Source: Trichopria drosophilae
Taxonomy: Eukaryota > Arthropoda > Insecta > Hymenoptera > Diapriidae
Assembly: GCA_030407085.1 (NCBI GenBank)
Contig: CM059586.1
Span: forward strand, 14,836,001 to 14,900,000
Reading direction: 5' to 3'
DNA: 64,000 nucleotides
Shown: positions 36,844 to 46,286 of the stretch, in pieces
Layout of the letters: each line of letters opens with the position of its first letter
How positions within the stretch are numbered: position 1 is the stretch's first letter
Translations under genes and position numbers: made by a program
The notes under the pieces: model-generated
Database searches by the model: none
Told to the model about the DNA's origin: nothing
Seen by the model: the letters and a program-made list of their open reading frames with translations, nothing else

Positions 36844-36933
36844 TTAACCCCCCTGTGCACCAGGACGAGTCTACTCGTCCAATCTACATTGTTCCCTTAT
36901 GGGAAAAGAAAAACTGGTGCACAGTAGGGTTAA
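36844..36933. mobile_element. 82-bp piggyBac-like miniature element
   Basis: TTAA lies exactly at both edges (36844-36847 and 36930-36933). The inverted ends are CCCCCCTGTGCACCAG and CTGGTGCACAGTAGGG. A central palindrome GACGAGTCTACTCGTC lies inside. TTAA duplications with CCC/GGG ends are diagnostic of piggyBac-type transposition. It is too small to encode anything and would need a transposase in trans. Confidence 0.75.
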
Positions 36934-36969
36934 AAGTGCATTAAATTTGATGTCTTTATTATAAATATA

Positions 36970-37717
36970 CAGGGTCATCGAAAAGTATCGGACCCCCCTA
37001 ATATCTTCAGTTAGAATGCACTTAGGAGAAAATGTCCAATAGCAAAGTTGTACGGTTTCAAGCGGGGAGTAAGATAATGACCTTGACTTTGACCTTGACC
37101 ATGTCCTTCAAGGTCATTTCAAGGTCAATCTTATTTTTTTAAATAGAACCCCCTACATTTTATTGCATATTCTTATAGCTTATCTCGAGAGCTTTCCAAA
37201 ACACTATAATAAAATATTTTTTTATTAAGTACTTTTTGAGTTATAAAGGTTTGAAGTTTTTCCAAAATGCATTCTTACTGAAAATATTAGGGGGATTCGA
37301 TTAATGTATTTTCTTTAAACCAATTAATTAGTCTCATTATTCCGCGCACAAAAGTATTAAGGTTATGATTACTGAAAACTAAATAATATTTTACAAGATA
37401 TTCTACATTTTGTGTCAAAAAATTGTTAACTTCAAACCTTTATAACTCAAAAAGTACTTAATAAAAAAATATTTTATTAGAGTGTTTTAGAAAGCTCTCG
37501 AGATAAGCTATAAGTTATATGCAATAAAATGTAGGGGGTTCTATTTAAAAAAATAAGATTGACCTTGAAATGACCTTGAAGGACATGGTCAAGGTCAAAG
37601 TCAAGGTCATCATCTTACTCCCCGCTTGAAACCATACAACTTTGCTATTGGACATTTTCTCCTAAGTGCATTCTAACTGAAGATATTAGGGGGGTCCCAT
37701 ACTTTTCGATGACCCTG
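36970..37717. mobile_element. 748-bp palindromic miniature element with eight TCAAGGTCA sites
   Basis: Ends are CAGGGTCATCGAAAAGTA and TACTTTTCGATGACCCTG, flanked by TA on both sides (36968-36969 and 37718-37719), which fits Tc1/mariner-type insertion. The arms (about 36970-37264 and 37430-37717) are nearly identical inverted copies. Each arm holds four copies of TCAAGGTCA, two in each orientation: starts 37079, 37090, 37108 and 37119 on the left, and 37560, 37571, 37589 and 37601 on the right. Between the arms, near 37260-37310, lies a diverged copy of the element's own end (GCATTCTTACTGAAAATATT). Confidence 0.85.
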
Positions 37718-38136
37718 TATATATAAATATATATATAATTCAGTTTCTGTCGAAATAATTTTTGCATTTTACTCAAATATTATATACAAATATTCAACGC
37801 TGGTATTATATTTCTTGTCTTTTATAAAAAAATAATACTCGATATTTTATAAACGACATATTTTTACATTGTACTTTATGGCACGATAGCAAATTCGGTA
37901 TCTTGGATACTAACGAGTCAATTGTATTAGCATGAAGATTCTATAGTGAAGCATGTTATACGTCCATTACAATCGGGATAACTTGACAATAAGCAATTAG
38001 TTTAAAATTTCTAGTTTAAATTAGTTACTTACTAATTTGGCTTTACAGATCATTGTGATATTCTTAAATATTTAAGATGGTCGGCAAAATTATGACTTCA
38101 CAATTCACTTAATAGTATTCATTAATTTAGATATAT

Positions 38137-38574
38137 ATATGTGTTACGGACGGAATCGATGTTTTCTGCGGTACCCGGCGTAGGTTTTTTCCCACAGAGG
38201 TGGTTTTCCCTACGCCATTGCACACCCGAATGGGGGTACCTCTCAAAATGAAGCAGGCCTGTTAGGTAAATTATGTAAAAGGCCCTTCAAAATGGTGACG
38301 ATCTCGACAAAAGTATTTGTATTTCGAATAGTATAATCGATATATAATATGACGTTGTAGTCTATTTGAATGTTCGAGAAATTGAAAAGTCGAACTAAGA
38401 TGTAAAAAATTGACGATCGGGTTTTTTCAGTTCGTTTAGGGACGTCGTCGGGTTAGGAGGTCCGCGTCGCGATCGAATCGTCACCGGTGATCGGAATAAA
38501 TATGATTTTTAGTTTGTGGCCGATCAAATCACGCGTTTTATTTCAAAGCCCTTCCACCATTCGTTAACAATATG
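38137..38574 (+). mobile_element. Solo LTR with ATATG target duplication
   Basis: A 428-bp sequence (38142-38569) begins TGTTACGGACGG and ends CATTCGTTAACA, so it has short inverted TGTTA/TAACA ends. It is flanked by a perfect 5-bp duplication, ATATG (38137-38141 and 38570-38574). It contains AATAAA near 38496 and a TATATAATATG box near 38342, consistent with LTR promoter and poly(A) functions. No internal retroelement region is attached, so it is a solo LTR left by LTR-LTR recombination. Gypsy and BEL/Pao both make such duplications; the family is unresolved. An inverted pair (GGCGTAGG and CCTACGCC, near 38180-38216) could form a stem-loop in the 5' part. Confidence 0.8.
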
Positions 38575-39159
38575 TGTATTTATTTTTATAATTTTAAAAT
38601 AAAACTTTGTTCAAAATAAATATTCATGTAACAACGGAGTCGTTAGCATATGTCATTACGTAACCACGTGCCTGCATTTTAGAACGACACACAAAAAGAA
38701 GATAAATGGAAAATGTTAATATTATATGTCTGGAGTAAATATAAAATATGATCGCACGACGGTTTGTTTGACGTTGAAAAATTTATAAACATATATAAAC
38801 TAAACACCGTAGTAGGCTTTAACATAACAGAAAAAAAACAATTTTTTTTTCATATTGCAAGCTATACGAATTAAATATTACGATTTGTCCACATTACATA
38901 TTTCTAATTTATAAGAAATATGCAGTGGAGATTTTCGTTTAGCCCTTTTTACTAATGAGTTGCTATGTTTATTAATTTTAATTTGTGAGAGCTGCAGATT
39001 GACTTATGAAGATGGCGCCATACTTCACATCTGTGTATGAAATGTAGGACTGCAGAAATGAGTCGATTTCCGCCAGAAAACAATACTTTCGAAACGTAAA
39101 CACAAACAACGTTGCTCGTCTTACCAACAGCAAGCTGCTGCTTGGAAACGAAATCGAAA
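38575..39159. other. A+T-rich spacer
   Basis: Nothing supported. A 78-codon minus-strand frame overlapping 38952-39188 is unrecognised. Confidence 0.45.
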
Positions 39160-39165
39160 AATTGT

Positions 39166-39234
39166 TCACCAGACGGGATCGAACTCACGACCTACGACTT
39201 CGTAGTCCAGTGCGTTAACCGCCTGAGCCACGAA
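39166..39234 (-). repeat. tRNA-derived (SINE-head-like) sequence
   Basis: On the minus strand TGGCTCAGGCGG (a good A box) is followed 34 bases later by GAGTTCGATCC (a good B box), then a T5 run. The sequence between could form an anticodon-like stem (CTACG/CGTAG), but the D, anticodon and T stems do not all pair, so it is not a functional tRNA. Intact internal promoter boxes with decayed arms are typical of tRNA-derived SINEs. Its 5' end directly abuts the foldback beginning at 39235. Confidence 0.5.
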
Positions 39235-39804
39235 ATTGAAGAAAATGCTATTATTTCGGATGTTCCTTGTAGTAAAATCGTACAAATAAGTTATTACGAG
39301 TTTTGTATGACCTATTTTGATTTATGGAAGCAATAATATCCCTCATAATAAAATCCAATTTCAAGATGGCGGCTGTATTTTCTCAGGAGAAATACGTGTA
39401 TTTTGAGTTCTGTTACAACCAAAATTGGTGTGAAAGTTCCTAATTAAAAATCTCATAGGTTTCAGTCATCGTTAAATTCGAATCTTGAGTCAGCTTACCG
39501 AAATTCAAAATGGCGAATCCAAAATGGCGGACCCGCTATGTAAAATTTCACATTTAAGTTCAGCGATGAATGAAACCTATGATATTGTTAATTAGCAACT
39601 TTCACACCAATTTTGGTTGTAACAGAACTGAGCACATGACAGTCTACTGAGCACATGACAGTTGCCATCTTGAAATTTGAATTTGATGGGATATTACAGC
39701 TCCCGGAAATCAAAATTGGTCATACAAAACTCATAATAACTTATTTGTACGATTTTACTACAAAGAAAACCTAGCAGATTCGAAATAATAGCATTTTCTT
39801 CAAT
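39235..39804. mobile_element. Foldback member of the ATGGCGG family
   Basis: The left arm starting ATTGAAGAAAATGCTATTAT pairs with the inverted right arm ending ATAATAGCATTTTCTTCAAT. Inner blocks also pair, such as AACCAAAATTGGTGTGAAAG and its inverse and the GAAACCTAT/ATAGGTTTC pair. The centre holds AAAATGGCGAATCC and AAAATGGCGG. AAGATGGCGGC at 39363 is paired with GCCATCTTGA in the right arm. A 19-bp tandem duplication (ACTGAGCACATGACAGT) lies at 39627-39664 in the right arm only. Confidence 0.75.
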
Positions 39805-40703
39805 GTAAAAAATATTCAACGTTCAGACGCCGTTTTGAAAGTGAAAACAAAGTAAATCAAATTATGTGAATTTATAATTTTTAAGTAAAACAATCAGGAA
39901 TACGTTTCTGATAAATTAGAAATTGATCTGAATCCGGTATCATAGTTAAAAACGCATTTAAAAGAAACATTGTACGTAAAAAATCAAGTTTTTTCAGCAT
40001 TTTTGTAAGAAATATGTGTTTTTGTCGCATTTCTCGAACATTTCAGTAGCGCCAATCGAAAGAGCGACCTGAAAAGTACTCGGATATAGATGTTTCCATT
40101 TTTTAAACATTTTTATTTTATACATAAAACAATGCTGAAACCCATGTGGAAATTATGCACATTTGGGACTTAAAGGGTTGGTTTACTTCACGGAAATCGA
40201 AGTGTTCTCCAAAGGTTGAAATTATTTATTTATCACTTGGAGCTCCCTTATCAAGGAAACAAAATAACACTTAATAAAAACACATCAACTGATGAACCGC
40301 ATTCGGGCGTCTTCGGCTGTGCCCCTTCGTGTTAACATGGTACGAGTCAATCATGGCCATGTGCCGGAGAAGTTGCGCTAAGGTATCCCGCAGGAAAATA
40401 CAGCACTGTCCCTGCTACAATATAGTTTCATAACACCATGAAATTAATTAACCAACTCAAATCAGGACGTTTGTTTTATCCACTCTACCGATTTAGACTA
40501 AAACTGATTATAAATAGCTGTGACGTCTACAGATGATGATGCCATTTACATTATATTAACTGTTCTCAATTCTCTGTAATTAGATACTCTTTCGTCGAAG
40601 AATTACGAAAGAAACTAATACCTTTTTTTAATACCTGTTCCATAAGATATGAAATCGATTTTAACCACAGAAAATCTAGAAATCAACAACTTTGGTAAAG
40701 TTT
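39805..40703. other. A+T-rich spacer
   Basis: No gene, RNA or clear repeat recognised. Confidence 0.5.
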
Positions 40704-41057
40704 GTCTCACACTCTGAGCGCAAAATGATATTTTTCTCCCCCTATTGAAAGAACAATAGTACATTACTCAACGAGGGAGGTAAAATAAAGAATGTCTCAG
40801 ACTGCGTGTAATTTTTACCCGTGGCAAAGCCGAGGGCGAGAAACATGCAGTCTGAGGCATTCTTTTTTACTTACTGAGGGAAGTATACGATTTTTCTTTA
40901 TGGCCAGGAGGATAAGCGGTATCTTTTCTAACACTTGGGGGAGGAAAGTTGTTGCTTTCCTCCCGGTGTGAAGAAAAATAAGTTTCTCATAGTCTGAGCG
41001 CAAACTACTGCTTTGCTCCCCATCTTGCGGGAGCAAGATAGCACACTTGAGAATAGG
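40704..41057. repeat. Modular hairpin cluster with 6-nt loops
   Basis: Two diverged direct units start CTGAGCGCAAA (40713 and 40993, 280 bp apart). Each is followed at the same distance by a 6-bp stem and 6-nt loop: CTATTG-aaagaa-CAATAG at 40742-40759 and ATCTTG-cgggag-CAAGAT at 41022-41039. Between them are a larger inverted pair (AATGTCTCAGACTGC at 40791 against GCAGTCTGAGGCATT at 40847) and a strong hairpin GGGAGGAAAG-ttgttg-CTTTCCTCCC at 40939-40964. No coding frame is supported. Confidence 0.6.
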
Positions 41058-41439
41058 TACTTGCTCCGCAGTTACTCACAAACTATTTTTTCGTACGGCA
41101 AGTTGATATACCCCTCTTACAGTACCATGCTCAAAAAACGGCTAAATATTTTGAGGAACTCAAAAGAAGATATGAAGTCTTCTGAAGAAAAATGAGTTAT
41201 TACATCGTTTATTTTTTCCTTGTACAGAATCATCCTCGACTTAATTTGCTAATAAACGTCTTATTCGATGAAAAGAAGAAAACGAAGCTATTTATATTGA
41301 ATGTTCTAGATTATATAATTTCACAAAAAAATTGGTATCTGAAAAGGGTATCTTTCGAAAGGCAGATAAACGAAACACTTGGAATCGATCAAGCCTTCAT
41401 CCGAAAAAAATGCAAGCAGGAACTCTGTCGAATACGAGA
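41058..41439. other. A+T-rich spacer
   Basis: Contains the 5' half of a 213-codon frame (41192-41833) that runs from A+T-rich into CpG-rich DNA with an abrupt change in residue composition; judged fortuitous. Confidence 0.45.
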
Positions 41440-42290
41440 AATGTTTTCCTTCGCGACCCTTCAGCAATTTCCACCCTATTCATCCCGACGGTTCTCCCCC
41501 GCACTGTCTCTCCCTCGCGTGCGAGTGCTGCCTGACAAACCAAACAATGAGGCAGCACTGCGGTCGGTTTTATTTTTGAAAAATGGAGAACGCTTTGCGT
41601 CGCGCCGGAAGGGCGGACTTCCGGAAGCCTCCCCGTGGAACCGGCATCTACCCCATGCTCACCCCTGGCTCTTTCGCGTGCTCACACAACCACATGAGTG
41701 TTTTCCACACGCATACCCACACACACTTGCAAACTTTTTCTCTCTATCTCTCTCTGTGACTAGTTCTCTTACACGGCGAGACTGGCTCGCACCGAGCGGC
41801 GTACATCTAGCTGGCAGGCTAGCACTCCCATGATTCATAGCCGCCGCGATGGATGATCCATCTCTTCCCCTGGCCTGAACAGAGTAGACCAGAATCCAGC
41901 TATAGCTATGGCGGACACCGACCGGTCCTGGACCTGCTGCGCCACGGTCCAGCTCTTTCTCCCGCCCTCTCATTCTCATCTCGTCCCTTTCACTGTGGTC
42001 GAATTGGGATCGTCGTCTCTCACTCGCGGCTACTTTCGTGTTCTCATTTTACTTCCTCGCCGTTGTTTACTCCCATTTTCTTCGATTCTCTGGAGAGCTT
42101 CCTTATTCTCGCTGGAGTTATGGGCTTTGCTCAATTTCATCTCGTATCTTTCCCGTTGCTTTATTTAATAAACAGCTTCCATTTTGTTCGAATAATTTCT
42201 TATTCGTTGATGAAGCCTGAGAATGCTGCTCAAAACCTACGCCGACTTAGAGTATCAGGAGAATTTCGAAAAATTCGAAAGGAGAAATAG
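41440..42290. other. CpG-rich, pyrimidine-rich island
   Basis: Strongly G+C-enriched with TCTC and CTCTCCC runs. Overlapping frames of up to 145 codons occur in all forward frames and one reverse frame. None is recognisable, and long openings in several frames at once point to composition. A broad promoter or untranslated first exon is a reasonable guess, without direct support. Confidence 0.4.
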
Positions 42291-44425
42291 ATGGTATTTT
42301 TTCTAGGCGATCAGAATTAACAAAACAATGGCTTTGATTTGCGTTTGGATGGAGCTAATGCATTAGCCTGTTGAAAAGGAGTGCTAGTTACTCGAATCGT
42401 CAAGGAGAACAAGGTATGTATTCCATGGTCCAACACTGGTAATTAATGACTAATTTGTAGGCCAAAGCCGTTGTTTTTTTAATTTGAGAAAGATTGTTTC
42501 TTGCATTTGTAGCATATTATGTAACAAGTGCGTAAAGTAAATCACATGCGACTAAAATTACAGTGGAGTCGTCAAGATATAGTCTAGTGATAACGCCAGG
42601 GCGGTTATATAAAGGTGTGGGGTAATTTTGTATACGATTAACACACTAGTGCGGTAAAGTTAACTTTACGCAGAGAATCGCGTAATATTACGTATTAAAA
42701 GTTGAAAGCAAACGTTGCAGGGATGAAGTTGCTTACGGTATTTTATGCAATTTTACCCTGCACAACCTGTTAATTGGCCCTTGAAAATTTCGATATTGAA
42801 AAAAAATGTTTCCCTATTTATAAATATACAGCACGTGTACTATATACTTTTCCCGTGCAGATGCGAGAATATGGTGTAAGGAATAGAAGGTGAAGTGTTG
42901 CGTATCAGAAGAAGAAGGGAGCTCTAATGAGCCAATGAAAATTGGCCAATATTACAAGCAGGAACTCCATATTTCTATCGGCGTACCTGTCTTGTACAAA
43001 TGATAATTTTGTAGGGGTTCACCATACTCCCATTATTTTTGGTCTATTGCTCATCATTGCTTGTGTCATTACACCATGGTTTCTATAACTGGAAAATTTT
43101 CCGAGCTAAAAATGGCTATAGTAACAAAGGATTGTAAATAAAAATGAAAAAAAACATTGGAGGAAAATCATGATCTTAATAAAATCGGAATTTTTAAGAC
43201 TCTGATAAGAATGTTTTACCATTCAAGAGGAATTACTACAGGACAAGACTGTCATAGCATTTCTGAAAAGACACCTCGCTAACGCCCTTCGAAAGTCATT
43301 TTGAACTATTTTTTATACATTAACCACATTAAGTTTTTACAATATTTCGTTTTCAACAGTAAAAAATTCTTATCATGACGATTATTTGAATTTGTGTTTG
43401 TAAGCAATAAGTTCGTAGCGTCTGTTATGTTTGATATTCTTCGAATATCTTCGCCCTCTTTGTGTACATTTCTTTATTATTGTGTACGGTTTTGCAGAGA
43501 AATCGATGTTCTGGGTATTTGTTTTCTACACAGTCGCAAACGAACTTCTGAAAGTTTTACATGTTATTTAAATTATTTATTCATGAGGATATGATATCTT
43601 CGAACTGAAACACTTCAATCCAACTGCAAAGTCCTTGTCAGGCATAAACATTATTCAAAATGTTATAAAATTTACATGCGATATAAACGATGTTAATGCT
43701 TTAAGTCGAACAAATCACGATGGAATTATGAAAATGTGCAACTTAATATTTTTTAATCTTTTTCCTAGCGATATTTGGCTCTAGTGTCGTAGAAAGTGAA
43801 TATTGGGATAAAATTGTTTATCTCGTATATAAACAGTGAAATAATGTGCTGGTGCCATAGACGAATACTTTTTGCGACTGCATAGTACTAGCATATTAAC
43901 TATATAGATCCTTTGCAAAAACATTCAACTTAAATTAAAACATAAATTTTATGTTTGATATTTTTAAATTTATTTGCAATGCAAGTTTATGAATTAAAAT
44001 AAATTATAATAAAAATTTGATAACTCATTAAAATTATGGGGAGACGGGGGCAACCAACCTCAGGGGGTTGTCGGAGGATTGTCAGACTTACCTGGATTCC
44101 GGCAATTTTTTTGTATAAACTTGAAACATTGTCAAGTTTGATATTTCAATTTTACTGTTTTTTTATTGTGTATAATTATAGGGGTGGGGTGATGTTACAA
44201 AATTTGCTTTTTGTTCGTTCTCATATTACAAGGGAAGTATCCTGACAGTCTGAACTATTCATTATACTGTAAACAAAAGTATTGCTGGCTCGTGGGCTGT
44301 AACTAGAACTCACAAATCCCCTGAAATGCCAAGAATTATAAAATTATACTTCACTATATCAAATTTATAAAGGGTCACACATCACTGGTACCTCCTTAGA
44401 AGAAATGATTTTCTTCTCTTTCTCA
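42291..44425. other. A+T-rich DNA, nothing recognised
   Basis: A 14-bp palindrome TAAAGTTAACTTTA lies near 42655. No supported gene. Confidence 0.45.
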
Positions 44426-45165
44426 GGCAGCTGGAATATTGATCAGGACCTGATAAATAGCACATCAAATTACTGTATGATCAAACTCCGAAGAATATTC
44501 AATAAGGCGTGCCGTATCAAAAGTACGTTGAGTTTGAAATATAAACATAAATAATGTCATAATAATCTTGAATTGATCTTATTCAAGCAATTAAAAATCG
44601 AGTTTTTTAAAAACCTTTTTCTGGATGAAATCAAACATTACATTCTTGATCAGATCCCGATCAGTTCAAACGTTACATTCGTTATCGGCGATTGTGTATA
44701 TTCAGGTCCTCCTTAGATCAAACAGTACATTCTTGATCTGATAGGAGAGTGTATTTAGGATCTGATCAGATCAAGCGTTACATTCCTGGAGGGTCCGAAA
44801 TTAGTATTCAGGCACCGATTAGTTCAAGCTTTACATTTCTGACCAAACCTTACATTCCTGATCAGCTCCTGCGTAATATCCTAGCCCTGATCGGATCAAA
44901 CATTATATTCCTTATCAGACTCTAGTGTATATTCAAACTATGATAAGATCAAACGTTACATTCATGATCAGAGCATAGTCCGTATTCATTTCCTAATTGG
45001 ATGAAATATTACTTTGTTGATCAGACCTTATAAATTGTGATTAGAGCAATCGTTGCATTCCTGATCGGCACCTGATGGATATTCAGGTTCTGAAAGTATC
45101 AAACGTAACGTTCCTTTTTCTAATAGGTATTCATACAATCAGTTCAGGACCTGACGGGTCCCGTA
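44426..45165. repeat. Degenerate TGATCAG minisatellite
   Basis: The phrase (A)AACGTTACATTCCTGATCAG recurs in degenerate form about ten times, with ACATTC-like cores near 44640, 44675, 44725, 44772, 44832, 44852, 44902, 44957, 45055 and 45108. Copies are separated mostly by 20-60 bp of variable sequence that often includes GTGTATATTCAGG. The units are too diverged to set a fixed period by eye. Confidence 0.6.
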
Positions 45166-46018
45166 TCAAAACTTCTACTTACTAGAAGACAACAGTAACG
45201 AACAAATACAAAAAGTTAATATCGAAAATATTCTTTTAAACCTAAGATACTCTCAAGTGGATAAAATATTGCCAACTTACACGATAACTGGACATTGCTT
45301 GACAATTTCTCTGCTATTTTACTTTCAGACAGCTATCGATATGTATTATCTTAGTTACTTATTGTGTACTCGACCGGAAAACCGTTACGTTCCTATACAA
45401 CTTCCAACGATTAATCGCTCTATTTGTTGCACCCACATTGATTGTGGAGTGTACGTCAATGAACTAGAAACATGGTATTCCTATACGTATATACGAAGAT
45501 ATATGAGAACATTCCTATACACAATATTAAAACTTTTCCTGACGAAGTCTCATTAATTTTTCATTTTCATAATTTTGAAAAAATCAGAAAATCCGTTACA
45601 GCCAGTTTTTACGATGATTATTTTACATTTTCGTCAGTTTTAGGTGCTGCTACCTCGCCATATACATGTCCACCGCTCTTTCATTTTTCTTTCTTCTCGC
45701 GGATTCCCCGTCATATTTTTTTTTCGCAGTGAACAGCAACAGCGTGCATGCACAGCACACGGTCACGCGGGACATATTATTCCCGCGTCTTGTTATATCT
45801 CCTTTTACTCGTCCTTTCCTCGAGGAGAAATTGCAGAGACGCCTTTCTCAAGCTTGCTGTTTCTCCTATACTGCGGAAGTTTTCTTTCTTCTTGTGTAAA
45901 ACACAGTGTGTTTGCATCTATATGCTGGGTTGATTCTCTTTTTTGTTCTGTTCTTATGTCTATGAGCAGTTCTGGTGTATGGCCCTTGTATGACATTTCA
46001 ACATCAAGACAGGAATTA
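45166..46018. other. A+T-rich DNA and a small pyrimidine-rich patch
   Basis: The patch at about 45640-45900 is TTCT-rich and gives overlapping frames of 61-134 codons. The longest ends by reading into the next repeat, so none is called. Confidence 0.45.
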
Positions 46019-46286
46019 TCGGGGTCGCTGATTACGAATCTAACCTAAGATTTTCAAAATTCAAAATGGCGGACCCAATATGGCCGACGGAATTGCAAAG
46101 TTCTCGCCATTTTGAATTTTGAAAATATGAGGTCAGATTCGCAATCACTGATCCCGAAAACCCTCAAGTACCCAATTTCACCTAGGTCAAGTAAATTTTT
46201 GCAATTCCGTCGGCCATATTGGATCCGCCATTTTGAATTTTGACAATCTGAGGTCAGATTCGTAATCAACGACCTCGAAAACTCGT
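46019..46286. repeat. Three compacted copies of the ATGGCGG repeat
   Basis: Copy A (46020-46100, plus orientation) has GATTACGAATCTA, TTCAAAATGGCGGACC and AATATGGCCGACGG. Copy B (46101-46165) and copy C (46200-46284) are inverted, each with CCATTTTGAATTTTGA, GAGGTCAGATTCG and AATC. A and C together form a near-perfect inverted repeat with B nested between. A G/C-bearing outer phrase (GACCTCG, or CGAGGTCG in reverse) links this cluster to the copy near 20920. Confidence 0.75.

Noticed and set aside
41192..41833. Longest open frame of the window (213 codons)
   Set aside because: It crosses from A+T-rich to CpG-rich DNA with an abrupt change in residue composition, overlaps several equally open frames, and contains no recognisable motif.
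45644..46048. 134-codon frame
   Set aside because: Low-complexity F/S-rich translation of a pyrimidine-rich patch; its last codons are the GATTACGAATCT repeat.
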